A stretch of 54,333 bases of DNA from Brevibacterium sp. ZH18 (lineage in GTDB: Bacteria > Actinomycetota > Actinomycetes > Actinomycetales > Brevibacteriaceae): contig NZ_JALDSX010000022.1 in assembly GCF_022748595.1 (NCBI RefSeq), positions 1 through 54,333 of the forward strand. The letters run 5' to 3'. The stretch's first letter is position 1; each line of letters starts with the position of its first letter. Positions 26,159 to 34,347 of the stretch are shown here, piece after piece. The notes under the pieces were generated by a model. That model was not told the DNA's origin. It saw only the letters and a program-made list of their open reading frames with translations, and did no database searches. The translations under genes were made by a program, and so were the position numbers.

Positions 26159-26800
26159 ATGAGCACAGAGGACGACAGCCAGACGATTGCCGAGGCCCTC
26201 ACTCGCCTGCAGTGGAAGCGGGGGCCCGGTGGACCTCGAGGCTTCGGGCCTCCCGGCGGACTCGGCGGCGCTGCAGGAATGTTCGAGGGCCCCGGACGGG
26301 GAGAGCATCCCTTCGGTGGACGCGGACACTCACGCGGCGACGAACCGGGCGAGGGCGATGGGCGCCATGAAGGTCACCGATCACGTGAGAACGACCGTCG
26401 CCACGGAGAGCATGGACGCCACGAGGATGGGCACGACTGGCGCGGAAAGTTCGGAGGACGATTCGGAGGTCGGGCTCAGCTGAAGCTGCTCATCACTCTC
26501 GTACAGGCAGGACGCGCCCTCGGAGTCAGCGCGATCGGCGAGAAGATCGGCGTCGACCAGCCCCGCGCCTCCCGACTTGTCTCTCAAGGCGTCGAATTGG
26601 GACTCCTCCAACGAGAAGCCGACCCCGATGATGCGCGACGCACTCTCATCGCTCTGACAGAGAAAGGGCAGGCGATCTCGAACAGATTCCGCGGAGCACA
26701 GCGACAGACCGTCGACCACGCACTCGAAGAATTCAGCGACGAAGAGCGGGCTCTCCTGGCGCGACTGCTCTCCCGGCTGGCCGACGCCTGGCCGAATTGA
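26159..26800 (+). CDS. MarR family regulator with Gly/His-rich N-terminal arm
   Basis: In this 213-residue protein, a first helix (DDSQTIAEALTRLQWKR) is followed by about 75 residues of Gly/Pro then His/Arg/Asp/Glu-rich sequence. The winged helix-turn-helix begins near residue 105: QLKLLITLVQAGRALGVSAI, recognition region DQPRASRLVSQGVELGLLQR, the wing DPDDARRTLIALTEKG, and a dimerisation helix. The Arg/Asp wing motif DxRxxxxxLT is the MarR hallmark. TAAAAT ends 6 bases before the ATG, so the mRNA is probably leaderless and lies within the operator, implying autorepression. The His-rich arm, echoed in the divergent protein, suggests metal binding, unproved. Confidence 0.85.
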   Translation: MSTEDDSQTIAEALTRLQWKRGPGGPRGFGPPGGLGGAAGMFEGPGRGEHPFGGRGHSRGDEPGEGDGRHEGHRSRENDRRHGEHGRHEDGHDWRGKFGGRFGGRAQLKLLITLVQAGRALGVSAIGEKIGVDQPRASRLVSQGVELGLLQREADPDDARRTLIALTEKGQAISNRFRGAQRQTVDHALEEFSDEERALLARLLSRLADAWPN

Positions 26801-26803
26801 AAG

Positions 26804-27298
26804 TCAGGCCTCGGCAAGCGCCTTGAGTCGATCCATCGACGCCAGCAGGCTCTCTGTCGTAGTCGACTGCGCACGCGGCAGTCGCCGGGGATCACGCAGC
26901 TGTGTCCAGTCGTAGGTCTGGCGGACCAGGCTCGAACGATCGCCTGCGGGTTCGATCTCCCATGTCCACTTCTGCCCAAAGGGCTCACCGCCGGTTTCCG
27001 AGGGCATCCAGGAAATGAGTCGCCCTTCTTCGAACGCGACGACATGGTTCTCTCGATCCACACCCTTGGTCAGTGTCGTGATGAACGAACCTCCGACACC
27101 GGTCACGCGCTGGCCTGCAGCGGCCGCGCCCAGGTTGTCGTTGCCGTCCCATTCCGGCTGGCGAGCCGGGTCGGCGATGAGGTCGAAGATTTCGGCAGGG
27201 GGCGCCTCGACCAGAATCTCCGCACTGACGACCTTGAGCGCAGGGTCGATCGTGTCGAAGATCGCCAAGTCCGCTGCATCCGGTGTTGATTCGGTCAT
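26804..27298 (-). CDS. SRPBCC (START/polyketide cyclase-like) family protein
   Basis: The 164-residue protein has the helix-grip fold used for binding hydrophobic ligands. It shows VSAEILVEAPPAEIFDLIAD at the start of the domain, a Trp at DPARQPEWDG, GGSFITTLTKGVDRENHVVAF, the strand WTWEIEPAGDRSSLVRQTYDW, and a long C-terminal helix (LLASMDRLKALAEA). GAGGA precedes the ATG. It follows the MerR gene by 84 bases on the same strand and ends 3 bases from the convergent marR gene. A ligand is not predictable; cotranscription with merR is possible. Confidence 0.83.
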   Translation of the reverse strand: MTESTPDAADLAIFDTIDPALKVVSAEILVEAPPAEIFDLIADPARQPEWDGNDNLGAAAAGQRVTGVGGSFITTLTKGVDRENHVVAFEEGRLISWMPSETGGEPFGQKWTWEIEPAGDRSSLVRQTYDWTQLRDPRRLPRAQSTTTESLLASMDRLKALAEA

Positions 27299-27382
27299 GC
27301 CATTCCTCTTCCCGCCCAGGCCCGGATCCGTCGTTGGGTCCAGGCGCTCTCCGTACTCAGGCCTCGACTGTACCCCAGCGCA

Positions 27383-28498
27383 TCATTCAGCTTCGGCTCG
27401 CCGAGACTCCCGGCGACGATTCAATGCCGCGGTCGCCGTTGCCGCCACTTCGAAGTTCTCATCGGTGCTGAGTTCGCTGATGAAGTCATCGATCTCGGCA
27501 TCGGGTATCTCGATGAGAACTTGGAGAACCCGGAATCGCGTCACAGGCTCCGGCGAACGAGCCTGTCGGCGCAGCTCCGCCATGATCCGATCCGAATCCG
27601 GGGTCGACGACGATGCAGTCGAACCGACGCGCTCCGGCCCACCCCACCCTGTCTCCGACGACGATGCTGCGGCGACGAAGGCGGCCAGCGCCTCAGCGGA
27701 TTCGATGTCCTTGGGCCCATCCATTGCCAGCTCGAGCAGATCCGGGATCGCAACAGAATCCCTCATCTGCCCCAGGATGAGCGCTGCCGTGCTGCGCACA
27801 TCGAGGTCAAGGTCTCCGAGTGCGGCGTGCAGCGCATCGGTGATGACAGCAACCGCGGAGTCACCCAGGTCCTCCTTCGGCGTCTTGCGGCGGATCTCGT
27901 CAAGAGCCCGAATCGCATTGCGTCGGATATCGACCGAATGATCACGCATTCCCTTCGCCAAATGATGAACGGCTTCGGGCCCGGAGTGCGAGAGTGCCCA
28001 ACTCATTGCGCCGGCTGCGTTGAGCACCGATTCGTTGAGAACCGCGACGGACAGCGACTCCACCGGGACGGCACCGTCGACCCCGCTGCCCAGTGCCGCC
28101 TTGTGCCGCTGGATGACGTCACCGGACTCGAGGGAACGCATGAGATCGATGGTCAGAAGCAGTGCTTCTCCGTCGGCATGGCTGAGCTCGCCGACCTGCT
28201 CGAGGTGACGGAGCAGCTCACGTTCGGCCGTGATGCGCTGCTTCGACGCGGCGATGAGGTCGCCGATGAGCGTCTTGGGTTCAAAAGTGGGGTCGGACAG
28301 CAGAGCCCCGATCTCCGACAGCGACATTCCGAGCTTGCGCAGCCCCTCGATATGGAAGATGCGCCCAATGTCATCTGCCGAATACTCCCGATATCCGCCG
28401 GAGGTGCGTTCGCTGGGCTCGATGAGGCCCAGGGATTCGTAATGACGCAGCATTCTTGCGCTCACGCCCGACCGCTTGGCCACTTCGCCGATCAGCAT
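27383..28498 (-). CDS. MerR family regulator with HEAT-like repeat sensor domain
   Basis: The 371-residue protein is far longer than the usual 130-residue MerR. Residues 1-70 are the MerR DNA-binding domain (MLIGEVAKRSGVSARMLRHY, then GYREYSADDIGRIFHIEGLR); residues 75-115 form the dimerisation coiled coil. From about residue 145 it has Ala/Leu-rich paired helices with Asp-x-VR turns (RDHSVDIRRNAIRALDEI, GDLDLDVRSTAALILGQMRD), typical of HEAT repeats, interrupted by a Ser/Gly linker near 280. TATAGT lies upstream (minus strand, near 28525). GTGs at 28507 and 28504 are alternative starts. It probably controls the neighbouring HEAT gene, whose promoter has MerR architecture; the inducing signal is unknown. 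Confidence 0.85.
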   Translation of the reverse strand: MLIGEVAKRSGVSARMLRHYESLGLIEPSERTSGGYREYSADDIGRIFHIEGLRKLGMSLSEIGALLSDPTFEPKTLIGDLIAASKQRITAERELLRHLEQVGELSHADGEALLLTIDLMRSLESGDVIQRHKAALGSGVDGAVPVESLSVAVLNESVLNAAGAMSWALSHSGPEAVHHLAKGMRDHSVDIRRNAIRALDEIRRKTPKEDLGDSAVAVITDALHAALGDLDLDVRSTAALILGQMRDSVAIPDLLELAMDGPKDIESAEALAAFVAAASSSETGWGGPERVGSTASSSTPDSDRIMAELRRQARSPEPVTRFRVLQVLIEIPDAEIDDFISELSTDENFEVAATATAALNRRRESRRAEAE

Positions 28499-28718
28499 TC
28501 GCACCACACTCCCCTCTCCACTATAGAGAGCACAGGCAAGAGCGAATCGGAATGAACCCCGATCACGATGCGACTCTCCGCATCATCCTGCCCGCCCGAA
28601 CAGCAGCACACCACTGCGCCGCTGCCCATTTCTGAGGAAGGGATCCGAGCCGCCGGCCGAGGACCTACGCGGGCTTGCCCCACCCGGCGATCCTCGACTG
28701 ACCCTTCCCAAAGCCCGT

Positions 28719-29501
28719 CTATTCCGACAGTTCGGATCCCAATGCGACCACTCGCTTGGCCTCGCTCAAGGCGTGGGCGAAGCCGGCGTCCGGATCGGTG
28801 AACATATCCCGGGTCGCCATGGCGTGCGTGCGCACTGTTTCTTCCTCTGCCTGTAGCTTCCCATCGAGCACTGACACGAGATCGTCGCCCAAGGACACGA
28901 TCGCGCGACTCAGGCTCTTCTGCGTCTCGAGATCGCCTCTGCCCAGCTGCGTGACCAGGGCCGATGCCAACTTTTCGCGGTGGTCGCCCGGCACCAGGGC
29001 CGCTGCCGATCGCCAGGCACTGCGAGCGACCTCGGCATCAGGATGACCGATCAGCTCCAGCCCCCTCTGTGCGGGATCGATGGCCGCCCAGGCCCGTGGG
29101 TCTCCAATCTTCGACAACGTGTGCAGCGCTTGACTCTGCGCCTGGGGCACATCCGAACTCAGCTCAGCGATGAGTCGGGGCACGACCACCTCGGCGGGCA
29201 TTCGAGTCAGCGCCCAGGTGAGCATGTCGCGGACGAAGAAGTCTGGTTCGATCCTGCACCGCTCGATGAGGATGTCGAGGTGGCGGTCCTCGGCAGTCGT
29301 GCCGATGGCCATTGCGGCCTGCAGCCTCTTCTGCGAGTTCGCCCCGGAGAGAGCGGAGACGACAGGGTCAACCTCGCCGAGCGCGAGGGAATCGTCCGGC
29401 TCGCGTGCAGGCGCAATCTTCTGTGCAGGCGCAGTCTTCCGTGCGGGCGCAGTGCCCGTCGACTGATTCTTCAGTGCCTCAGTCGCGTGTGGATTGGTCA
29501 T
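28719..29501 (-). CDS. HEAT-repeat protein controlled by the MerR-type promoter
   Basis: The 260-residue soluble protein has a short N-terminus with three Ala-Pro-Ala-Arg/Gln-Lys repeats, then five to six HEAT-like helix pairs from about residue 45: DPVVSALSGANSQKRLQAAM, PDFFVRDMLTWALTRMPAE, QAQSQALHTLSKIGDPRAW, DAEVARSAWRSAAALVPGD, GDLETQKSLSRAIVSLGDD. No catalytic motif is seen; HEAT solenoids serve as binding scaffolds. AAGGAGG lies 8 bases before the ATG at 29501. It is 220 bases upstream of the merR gene on the same strand. The shared repeat type suggests that both proteins recognise the same ligand or each other. Confidence 0.82.
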   Translation of the reverse strand: MTNPHATEALKNQSTGTAPARKTAPAQKIAPAREPDDSLALGEVDPVVSALSGANSQKRLQAAMAIGTTAEDRHLDILIERCRIEPDFFVRDMLTWALTRMPAEVVVPRLIAELSSDVPQAQSQALHTLSKIGDPRAWAAIDPAQRGLELIGHPDAEVARSAWRSAAALVPGDHREKLASALVTQLGRGDLETQKSLSRAIVSLGDDLVSVLDGKLQAEEETVRTHAMATRDMFTDPDAGFAHALSEAKRVVALGSELSE

Positions 29502-29522
29502 TGAGTCCACCTCCTTGACCCC

Positions 29523-29553
29523 AGTCAAGACCTTTACATCGTGTCAAGGTCAA
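29523..29553 (-). promoter_or_regulatory. MerR-type promoter: 19-bp spacer with central dyad
   Basis: Reading the minus strand, TTGACC (29553-29548) and TTGACT (29528-29523) are separated by 19 bp. The spacer is nearly filled by a dyad, ACCTTGACA-CGA-TGTAAAGGT (29550-29530), symmetric except for one base pair and the centre. An overlong spacer with the operator between -35 and -10 is the defining layout of promoters activated by DNA-distorting MerR proteins. Transcription would begin about 15 bases before the HEAT gene. Confidence 0.75.
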
Positions 29554-29581
29554 GAGGCAGGGGAAACGACGGGAGGAGTGC

Positions 29582-29803
29582 TCATCCGCCGCTCGTCCAC
29601 TGGCCACCGGACGGCGGAGCACTGCTCGACGACGAGGGGCTGTTCGGCGCTTGGTCGGGGATGCCAGCGCCCGACGTCAGCCCGACCACTGTGAGGACGA
29701 TGACGGAGACGACAGAGAAACCGACGATGCCGAGGATCACCAGGAGGAGCATGCACCCGGCTAATGACAATCGGCGGCGAGTGTTGCGTGGACGGTAGAC
29801 CAT
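29582..29803 (-). CDS. Small membrane protein, unknown function
   Basis: The 73-residue product has a basic N-terminus (MVYRPRNTRRRLSLAGC), one long hydrophobic helix (about residues 15-42), and a Pro/Ser/Gly-rich outside tail ending GQWTSGG. The layout is a normal single-pass small envelope protein. No clear ribosome binding site is present, and the surroundings give no functional clue, so the gene is probable but not certain. Confidence 0.5.
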   Translation of the reverse strand: MVYRPRNTRRRLSLAGCMLLLVILGIVGFSVVSVIVLTVVGLTSGAGIPDQAPNSPSSSSSAPPSGGQWTSGG

Positions 29804-29975
29804 GTGGACGATAGTAACGTCAGACGCTGTTGCGCTGCCCTGGATTTCCGCTGATGGTGCAGGCTTGGAACATCAGTCCCTAATCTCCCCTCCCACCTCA
29901 TCCGTGACCCTCCTGTGACAAAAGGCACGGCGTGGACACATTGCTCCTTAAGTTTGTTGCATTATCGTTATATTC

Positions 29976-30563
29976 ATGCCTCGACAGACTCGCCACCGCA
30001 AGGGCCGCCGGTCCGTGCTCACTGGCGCCCTGATCGGCCTCGGGGCAGCAGTAACGGCACTGATCGTGGCGGCTGTCATCATCGTCAATTCCCCGTTCTC
30101 GTTCGGCTCGACCAAGATCAGGCAGATGCAGATGGCCTCAGTGAATCAGCTCACCGAGCAGCAGATCGACAACGCCCGACTCATCATCGGCATCGGCCGT
30201 GGCGGTAACTTCGACGACCGAGCGATCAGAATCGCGCTCATGACTGCACTTCAGGAATCGTCGTTGCGCAATCTCGACGCCGGCGATCGCGATTCGATCG
30301 GCCTATTCCAGCAGCGCCCGTCTCAGGGCTGGGGCGAGCCCACAAAACTCAATGATCCTGTCTACGCCACGAAGTCCTTCTACGGCATCAACCCGGAGAT
30401 CAAGAATCCCGGGCTGGAGCAGGTCGACGGATGGCACACGATGAGTCCGACCGAAGCTGCCCAGGCGGTCCAAAGGTCAGCGCTGCCCAACGCCTACGAG
30501 CAATGGGAATCCTTGGCCGACGACCTCATCGGCACCCAGACCGATGTCGAAGCCCTGAGCTGA
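29976..30563 (+). CDS. Secreted or membrane-anchored lysozyme/transglycosylase-like protein
   Basis: In this 195-residue protein, basic residues at 1-13 are followed by one membrane helix (GALIGLGAAVTALIVAAVII), an anchor or uncleaved signal. The outside domain has RIALMTALQESSLRNLDAGDRDSIGLFQQRPSQGWG: a Glu after the first helix and the GLFQQRPSQGWG turn, as in the SLT/lysozyme-like domain common in actinobacterial secreted proteins. It probably acts on or binds peptidoglycan. The upstream region 29941-29975 is AT-rich (TTGCATTATCGTTATATTC) with loose dyad character, which might be a metalloregulator site. The next gene starts 3 bases after the stop. Confidence 0.75.
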   Translation: MPRQTRHRKGRRSVLTGALIGLGAAVTALIVAAVIIVNSPFSFGSTKIRQMQMASVNQLTEQQIDNARLIIGIGRGGNFDDRAIRIALMTALQESSLRNLDAGDRDSIGLFQQRPSQGWGEPTKLNDPVYATKSFYGINPEIKNPGLEQVDGWHTMSPTEAAQAVQRSALPNAYEQWESLADDLIGTQTDVEALS

Positions 30564-30566
30564 CCT

Positions 30567-31595
30567 ATGTCCGTCGCGAAGAAGACCCTGGTCCTGACTG
30601 CCCTGGGACTGGCCGCAGCCACCGTCATCAGCGGATGTTCGATCCTTCCCGGCTCGGCCAGCCACGGGAACGGGCCCTACCCGCAGAAGATCGACTCCCC
30701 CTACGGCAGTACAACGATCAAGTCCGAGCCGAAGAAGATCGCAGTCACCAGCTCGATCGACCTCGACATTGCGATCGCACTCGGTGCCGATCCCGTCATC
30801 GCCCCGGCATATTCGTCGACCGGCACCAACCAGAAGTCCGGTACCAACCAGAAGTCCGGTTCGAAACTCGACCTCAGCCCGTGGGCATCAGCCGCACTCG
30901 ACGACGCAGGAATGACAGCCCCTGACACGTACGATGCGCAGAAGGGTCCTGATCTCACAGCGATCAAGGAGGCGCAGCCCGATGTCATCCTGGCCACCGG
31001 CCTCGATGATGCCGGCTCGCACTTCGATGAACTCTCCGACATCGCCCCTGTCGTCGCGGCCAAGGACGACGCCACCTGGACTGACCGGACGGCAGCGATC
31101 GCCACTGCTCTCAACCAAGCGAAGAATGCCTCAGGTGTCGTCAATGACGTCACGCAGAAGACCGAGGACGTCGCCTCGCATCACCTCGAACTCGAGGACA
31201 CGACCTACGCGGTGGCCGACGTGAAGAAGTCATCGATCGACTACCTGTCCTACGACGGCACCGACGACAGTCTCTTCACCGGCCTCGGTCTGCTCCCCGA
31301 TGCGGCAGCGAAGAAGTACTCGGCAGACAAGCATTCGGTCACGAAGTCGAACGTCGACGATCTCGACGCAGACATCCTCCTCATCCACTTCCCTGCCAGC
31401 GGCGGAGGAATGCTCGAGAAGGCGGAGCTCGCCGATCCCTTTTACCGTGAGGTCAAGGTCATCCGCGGCAAGCACTACACCGTGCTCGACGACGACAGCT
31501 TCAACGCGCTGACGAACCCGTCCCCGCTCAGCGACAAATGGGCCCTCGACAACCTCCCTGAGGACCTGAACAAGGCTGAACAGGGAGTTTCCTGA
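30567..31595 (+). CDS. ABC transporter substrate-binding lipoprotein (FecB/siderophore or metal type)
   Basis: The 342-residue lipoprotein has a signal peptide with lipobox at Cys24 (TVISGCS). The mature part has the Peripla_BP_2 pattern: EPKKIAVTSSIDLDIAIALG near the start, IKEAQPDVILATGLDDA, a long central helix, and DILLIHFPA in the second lobe. An 18-bp tandem duplication (30822-30839, 30840-30857) doubles GTNQKS in an exposed loop. It would capture an iron-siderophore or metal chelate, yet no permease or ATPase gene follows, so it is an orphan binding protein in an apparent two-gene unit with the lysozyme-like gene. Confidence 0.85.
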   Translation: MSVAKKTLVLTALGLAAATVISGCSILPGSASHGNGPYPQKIDSPYGSTTIKSEPKKIAVTSSIDLDIAIALGADPVIAPAYSSTGTNQKSGTNQKSGSKLDLSPWASAALDDAGMTAPDTYDAQKGPDLTAIKEAQPDVILATGLDDAGSHFDELSDIAPVVAAKDDATWTDRTAAIATALNQAKNASGVVNDVTQKTEDVASHHLELEDTTYAVADVKKSSIDYLSYDGTDDSLFTGLGLLPDAAAKKYSADKHSVTKSNVDDLDADILLIHFPASGGGMLEKAELADPFYREVKVIRGKHYTVLDDDSFNALTNPSPLSDKWALDNLPEDLNKAEQGVS

Positions 31596-31693
31596 CTCCG
31601 GCTCGCTGCCGCGAACCATCCTCCGCTGCGTCCTGGCCATCACCGAATTCGTGACGTTCAGCCCCGCGAACTCGTTTCCGGTAATCTCTACCC

Positions 31694-32053
31694 ATGGCCT
31701 CCACTTCAGACTCCGCCCCGGTCAACGTCGCAGTCGAGCAGCTCCTGCGCAACCCCGAGGGCAATCTCGAGGCCATTTCCGAGACCGCCGATCTGTTCAA
31801 AGCTCTTGCCACTCCGTCACGGCTGAAGATGCTGCTGGTGCTGGCCCACGGCGAGGCCACGGTGACGCACATCGTCGACTCGACAGCTCTGTCGCAGCCC
31901 CTGGTGTCCCAGCATCTGAAATTCCTGCGCGGCCTCCACCTCGTCGGCGTCAATCGGATCGGCCGCGAAGCCTACTACTCACTCAAGGACGACCACGTCG
32001 CACACATCATCCTCGATGCGCTGGCCCACACCGTCGAAGGTCACGAGCACTGA
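31694..32053 (+). CDS. ArsR/SmtB family metal-sensing repressor
   Basis: The 119-residue repressor has the winged helix at LFKALATPSRLKMLLVLA, with recognition helix SQPLVSQHLKFLRGLHLV and wing GREAYYSL. The C-terminal helix reads DDHVAHIILDALAHTVEGHEH (split: DDHVAHIILDALAH, then TVEGHEH) and reproduces the alpha-5 zinc site of SmtB exactly in spacing: Asp-x-His, then His at +13 and Glu at +16 from the Asp, plus two extra His at the end. No alpha-3N CxC cadmium site is present. TAATCT ends 6 bases before the ATG, suggesting a leaderless mRNA. Targets may include the CDF exporter near 40 kb. Confidence 0.9.
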   Translation: MASTSDSAPVNVAVEQLLRNPEGNLEAISETADLFKALATPSRLKMLLVLAHGEATVTHIVDSTALSQPLVSQHLKFLRGLHLVGVNRIGREAYYSLKDDHVAHIILDALAHTVEGHEH

Positions 32054-32068
32054 CCAGCCGGCTCATGC

Positions 32069-33340
32069 TCACTTCATGAAGTCGAGGATCCGATCGATCG
32101 CCTCGGCGGTCTTCTCCGCACCGACAGCCAACGACAGCCGCACCGACCGCGAGCCGTTGACGGAGTCGAAGTCGTTCCCCGGTGCCAGTGCGACACCTGT
32201 GGCAGCGAGGAGGGCTTCGCACCATCCCGCCGCAGTGTCGATGCCGGAGTCAGCCCGCGCGAGGATCTCGTCGATGCGCGCATACATGTAGAACGCCCCA
32301 TCGGGCGGTGCCATATCGGAGAATCCCAGGTCGGCAGTGGCATCGAGAACGTGCTTGCGGGCGCGGGCGAAGGATTCGACCGCCGTTTCGCATTCCGCGT
32401 ACGACTCATCGGTGAACGCTGCGACCGCTGCGTACTGGGCGGGGACCGGGGCGCACAGCGACAGGTTTCCGCTCACGTTCTGGGCCGGCCGGATCAGCGG
32501 CTCGGGAAGGATCGCCCAGCCGAGGCGCCACCCCGTCATCGCCCAGTACTTTGAGAACGAGGAGATGACGATCGCGTCGTCATCGTGACTCAACGCGGTC
32601 TCGCCGCGCGTGCCGATGTAGCTGATGCCGTGGTAGATCTCGTCGGAGATCACCTGGACCCCGTGATCGCGACACCAGGAGATGAGCTCGCCGAGGTGTT
32701 CGCCGGTGATCATCGTGCCCGTGGGATTCGCTGGTGAGGCGAGCATCAGGCCCTTGAGCGGTGCCTCGGCGTGAGCCTGCTCGAGGAGGTCGACAGTGGG
32801 TTGGAAACCGTGGTCGCCGCCGCAGTCGAGTTCGACGATCTCGCAGCCCAATGCCGCAAGGATGTTCTTATATGCGCCGTAGCCCGGACGGGCCAAGGCG
32901 ACACGGTCTCCGGGATCGAAGCAGGTGAGGAATGCCGTCTGGAATGCGCCTGAGGATCCTGTCGTGATCGCAATCCGCTCAGTCGGGATGTCGACACCGT
33001 ACCAATCCCGGTAGTGCCCGGCGATGGCTTCGCGCAGTTCGGGAATGCCGAAGACCGCGGAGTAGCCGAGGTTGGTGCCATCAGTCAGCACCTCAGCGGC
33101 TCGTCTGCGCACGGGCGCGGGGGCACCCTGGGTCGGCTCGCCCAGGCACATCGCGATGGTGTCGCGACCGGACCGAGCCATCTCCTGGACCTGCGCGACG
33201 ATGTTCATCGCTGCGAAGGGCTCGACGATGCCAGCCCGCGCTGAGGCGTGTGGGCCTGCGGACCGAGCCTCAGCCGTCCGGACACCATCGGTCCGGAAGT
33301 CGAGGGGCTGGGATCCGGCAGTCGACGGGTTGAGAACCAT
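32069..33340 (-). CDS. PLP-dependent class I/II aminotransferase
   Basis: The 423-residue fold-type I aminotransferase has TTGSSGAFQTAFLTCF (phosphate site), ASPANPTGTM, ISDEIYHGISY and the Schiff-base Lys264 in SSFSKYWAMTGWRLGW. The C-terminal Arg for the substrate carboxylate lies in SRSVRLSLAV. The first 35 residues are extra and poorly conserved. AAAGGAAG precedes the ATG. It begins 3 bases after the AhpD-like gene and is its operon partner. Resemblance is to aspartate/alanine-type enzymes; the amino donor cannot be specified. Confidence 0.9.
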   Translation of the reverse strand: MVLNPSTAGSQPLDFRTDGVRTAEARSAGPHASARAGIVEPFAAMNIVAQVQEMARSGRDTIAMCLGEPTQGAPAPVRRRAAEVLTDGTNLGYSAVFGIPELREAIAGHYRDWYGVDIPTERIAITTGSSGAFQTAFLTCFDPGDRVALARPGYGAYKNILAALGCEIVELDCGGDHGFQPTVDLLEQAHAEAPLKGLMLASPANPTGTMITGEHLGELISWCRDHGVQVISDEIYHGISYIGTRGETALSHDDDAIVISSFSKYWAMTGWRLGWAILPEPLIRPAQNVSGNLSLCAPVPAQYAAVAAFTDESYAECETAVESFARARKHVLDATADLGFSDMAPPDGAFYMYARIDEILARADSGIDTAAGWCEALLAATGVALAPGNDFDSVNGSRSVRLSLAVGAEKTAEAIDRILDFMK

Positions 33341-33343
33341 ACG

Positions 33344-33925
33344 TCACTTCCTTTCGCGTGGGACGCGGCCCATCAGGTAGAACTCATCGTTGGGCAACAT
33401 CCCACCGACGTGTGCCATCCGGTTCGAGAGTCCGAAGAAACCGGTGATCGCGCCGATGTCCCAGGCATCCTCGTCGTCGAAGCCGTGCTGGGCCAGGGCG
33501 GCGAAGTCGTCATCACCGACAGTCCAGGGCTCCTTGCAGACCTTCATGGCGAAGTCGAGCATGGCCATCTGCCGCTCGGTGATGTCGGCCTGCAGATAGT
33601 TGACCGCGACCTGATCGGCCACCTGCGGCTTCTTCTCCTTGATCCGCAGGACCGCCCCATGCGCGACGACGCAGTAGAGGCACTTATTCACCGCCGAGGT
33701 GGCCGTGACGATCATCTCCCGGTCCCCCTTCGTCAGGTTCCCGGTCTCCTTCTCCATGAGTGCGTCGTAGTAGGCGAAGAACGCTCGGAACTCCGCTGGT
33801 CGGCGGGCGAGGGAGAGAAATACGTTGGGCACGAAGCCCGACTTCTCGGACACAGCCAGAATCGTTTCGCGAATATCGTCTTCGACATTATCGATGTCAG
33901 CGTAGGGGTAGCGCATACTGCTCAT
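33344..33925 (-). CDS. AhpD-like peroxidase-related protein (CMD family)
   Basis: The 193-residue all-helical protein has the Cys82-x2-Cys85-x3-His89 site (NKCLYCVVAHGA) of AhpD/carboxymuconolactone decarboxylase-like peroxidase-related enzymes, where the Cys pair and His give thiol peroxidase chemistry. VNYLQADITERQMAMLDFAM follows as usual. GAGG eight bases upstream supports the ATG at 33925; a start at 33967 would add 14 unlikely residues. It is the first gene of a unit with the aminotransferase. Confidence 0.87.
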   Translation of the reverse strand: MSSMRYPYADIDNVEDDIRETILAVSEKSGFVPNVFLSLARRPAEFRAFFAYYDALMEKETGNLTKGDREMIVTATSAVNKCLYCVVAHGAVLRIKEKKPQVADQVAVNYLQADITERQMAMLDFAMKVCKEPWTVGDDDFAALAQHGFDDEDAWDIGAITGFFGLSNRMAHVGGMLPNDEFYLMGRVPRERK

Positions 33926-34041
33926 GCTAGTCGCCTCTGCCGGGCATGTGTGCCGCGGGTCACGCACCGAGCTGGGATGCCTCGGCGATGGCGGCTACTG
34001 TGAGAGCAGGCCCATCGATGACGATTGCGAGGAGTGGAATC

Positions 34042-34338
34042 ATGAGTGACGAGAACACCGGCTCGACCGGTGAGGTTCAGCTCGACAACGGCGTGTTCCG
34101 TGTGACGAAGTGGACGATCGAACCCGACGGCATCATCCCGATGCACAAGCACGAGCACGAATACGTCGTCGTCCCCATGGTCACCGACACGATGGTCGTG
34201 AAGAACTCGGACGGCACGCAGATCGACGCCGAACTCGAAGCAGGAGTCAGCTACACCCGTCCCGCCGGTGCTGAGCATGAGGTCTCGAATCCCGGCGGCG
34301 GCGCAGACGTCGTCTTCGTCGAGGTCGAACGACTCTGA
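34042..34338 (+). CDS. Small cupin-domain protein
   Basis: The 98-residue single-domain beta barrel carries cupin motif 1 as PMHKHEHEYVVVPM (three His and Glu, metal ligands) and motif 2 around YTRPAGAEHEVSNPG with a fourth His. GAGGAG seven bases before the ATG at 34042 is clear. Such proteins bind a divalent metal and may be dioxygenase-like or sensory; substrate unknown. It faces the glutamate-cysteine ligase gene, with 9 bases between stops. Confidence 0.85.
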   Translation: MSDENTGSTGEVQLDNGVFRVTKWTIEPDGIIPMHKHEHEYVVVPMVTDTMVVKNSDGTQIDAELEAGVSYTRPAGAEHEVSNPGGGADVVFVEVERL

Positions 34339-34347
34339 CTCAGCCTC

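Noticed and set aside
29941..29975. DtxR iron box before the lysozyme-like/lipoprotein unit
   Set aside because: The TTAGG...CCTAA pattern is absent; only a loose AT-rich dyad is present, so no named regulator can be assigned.
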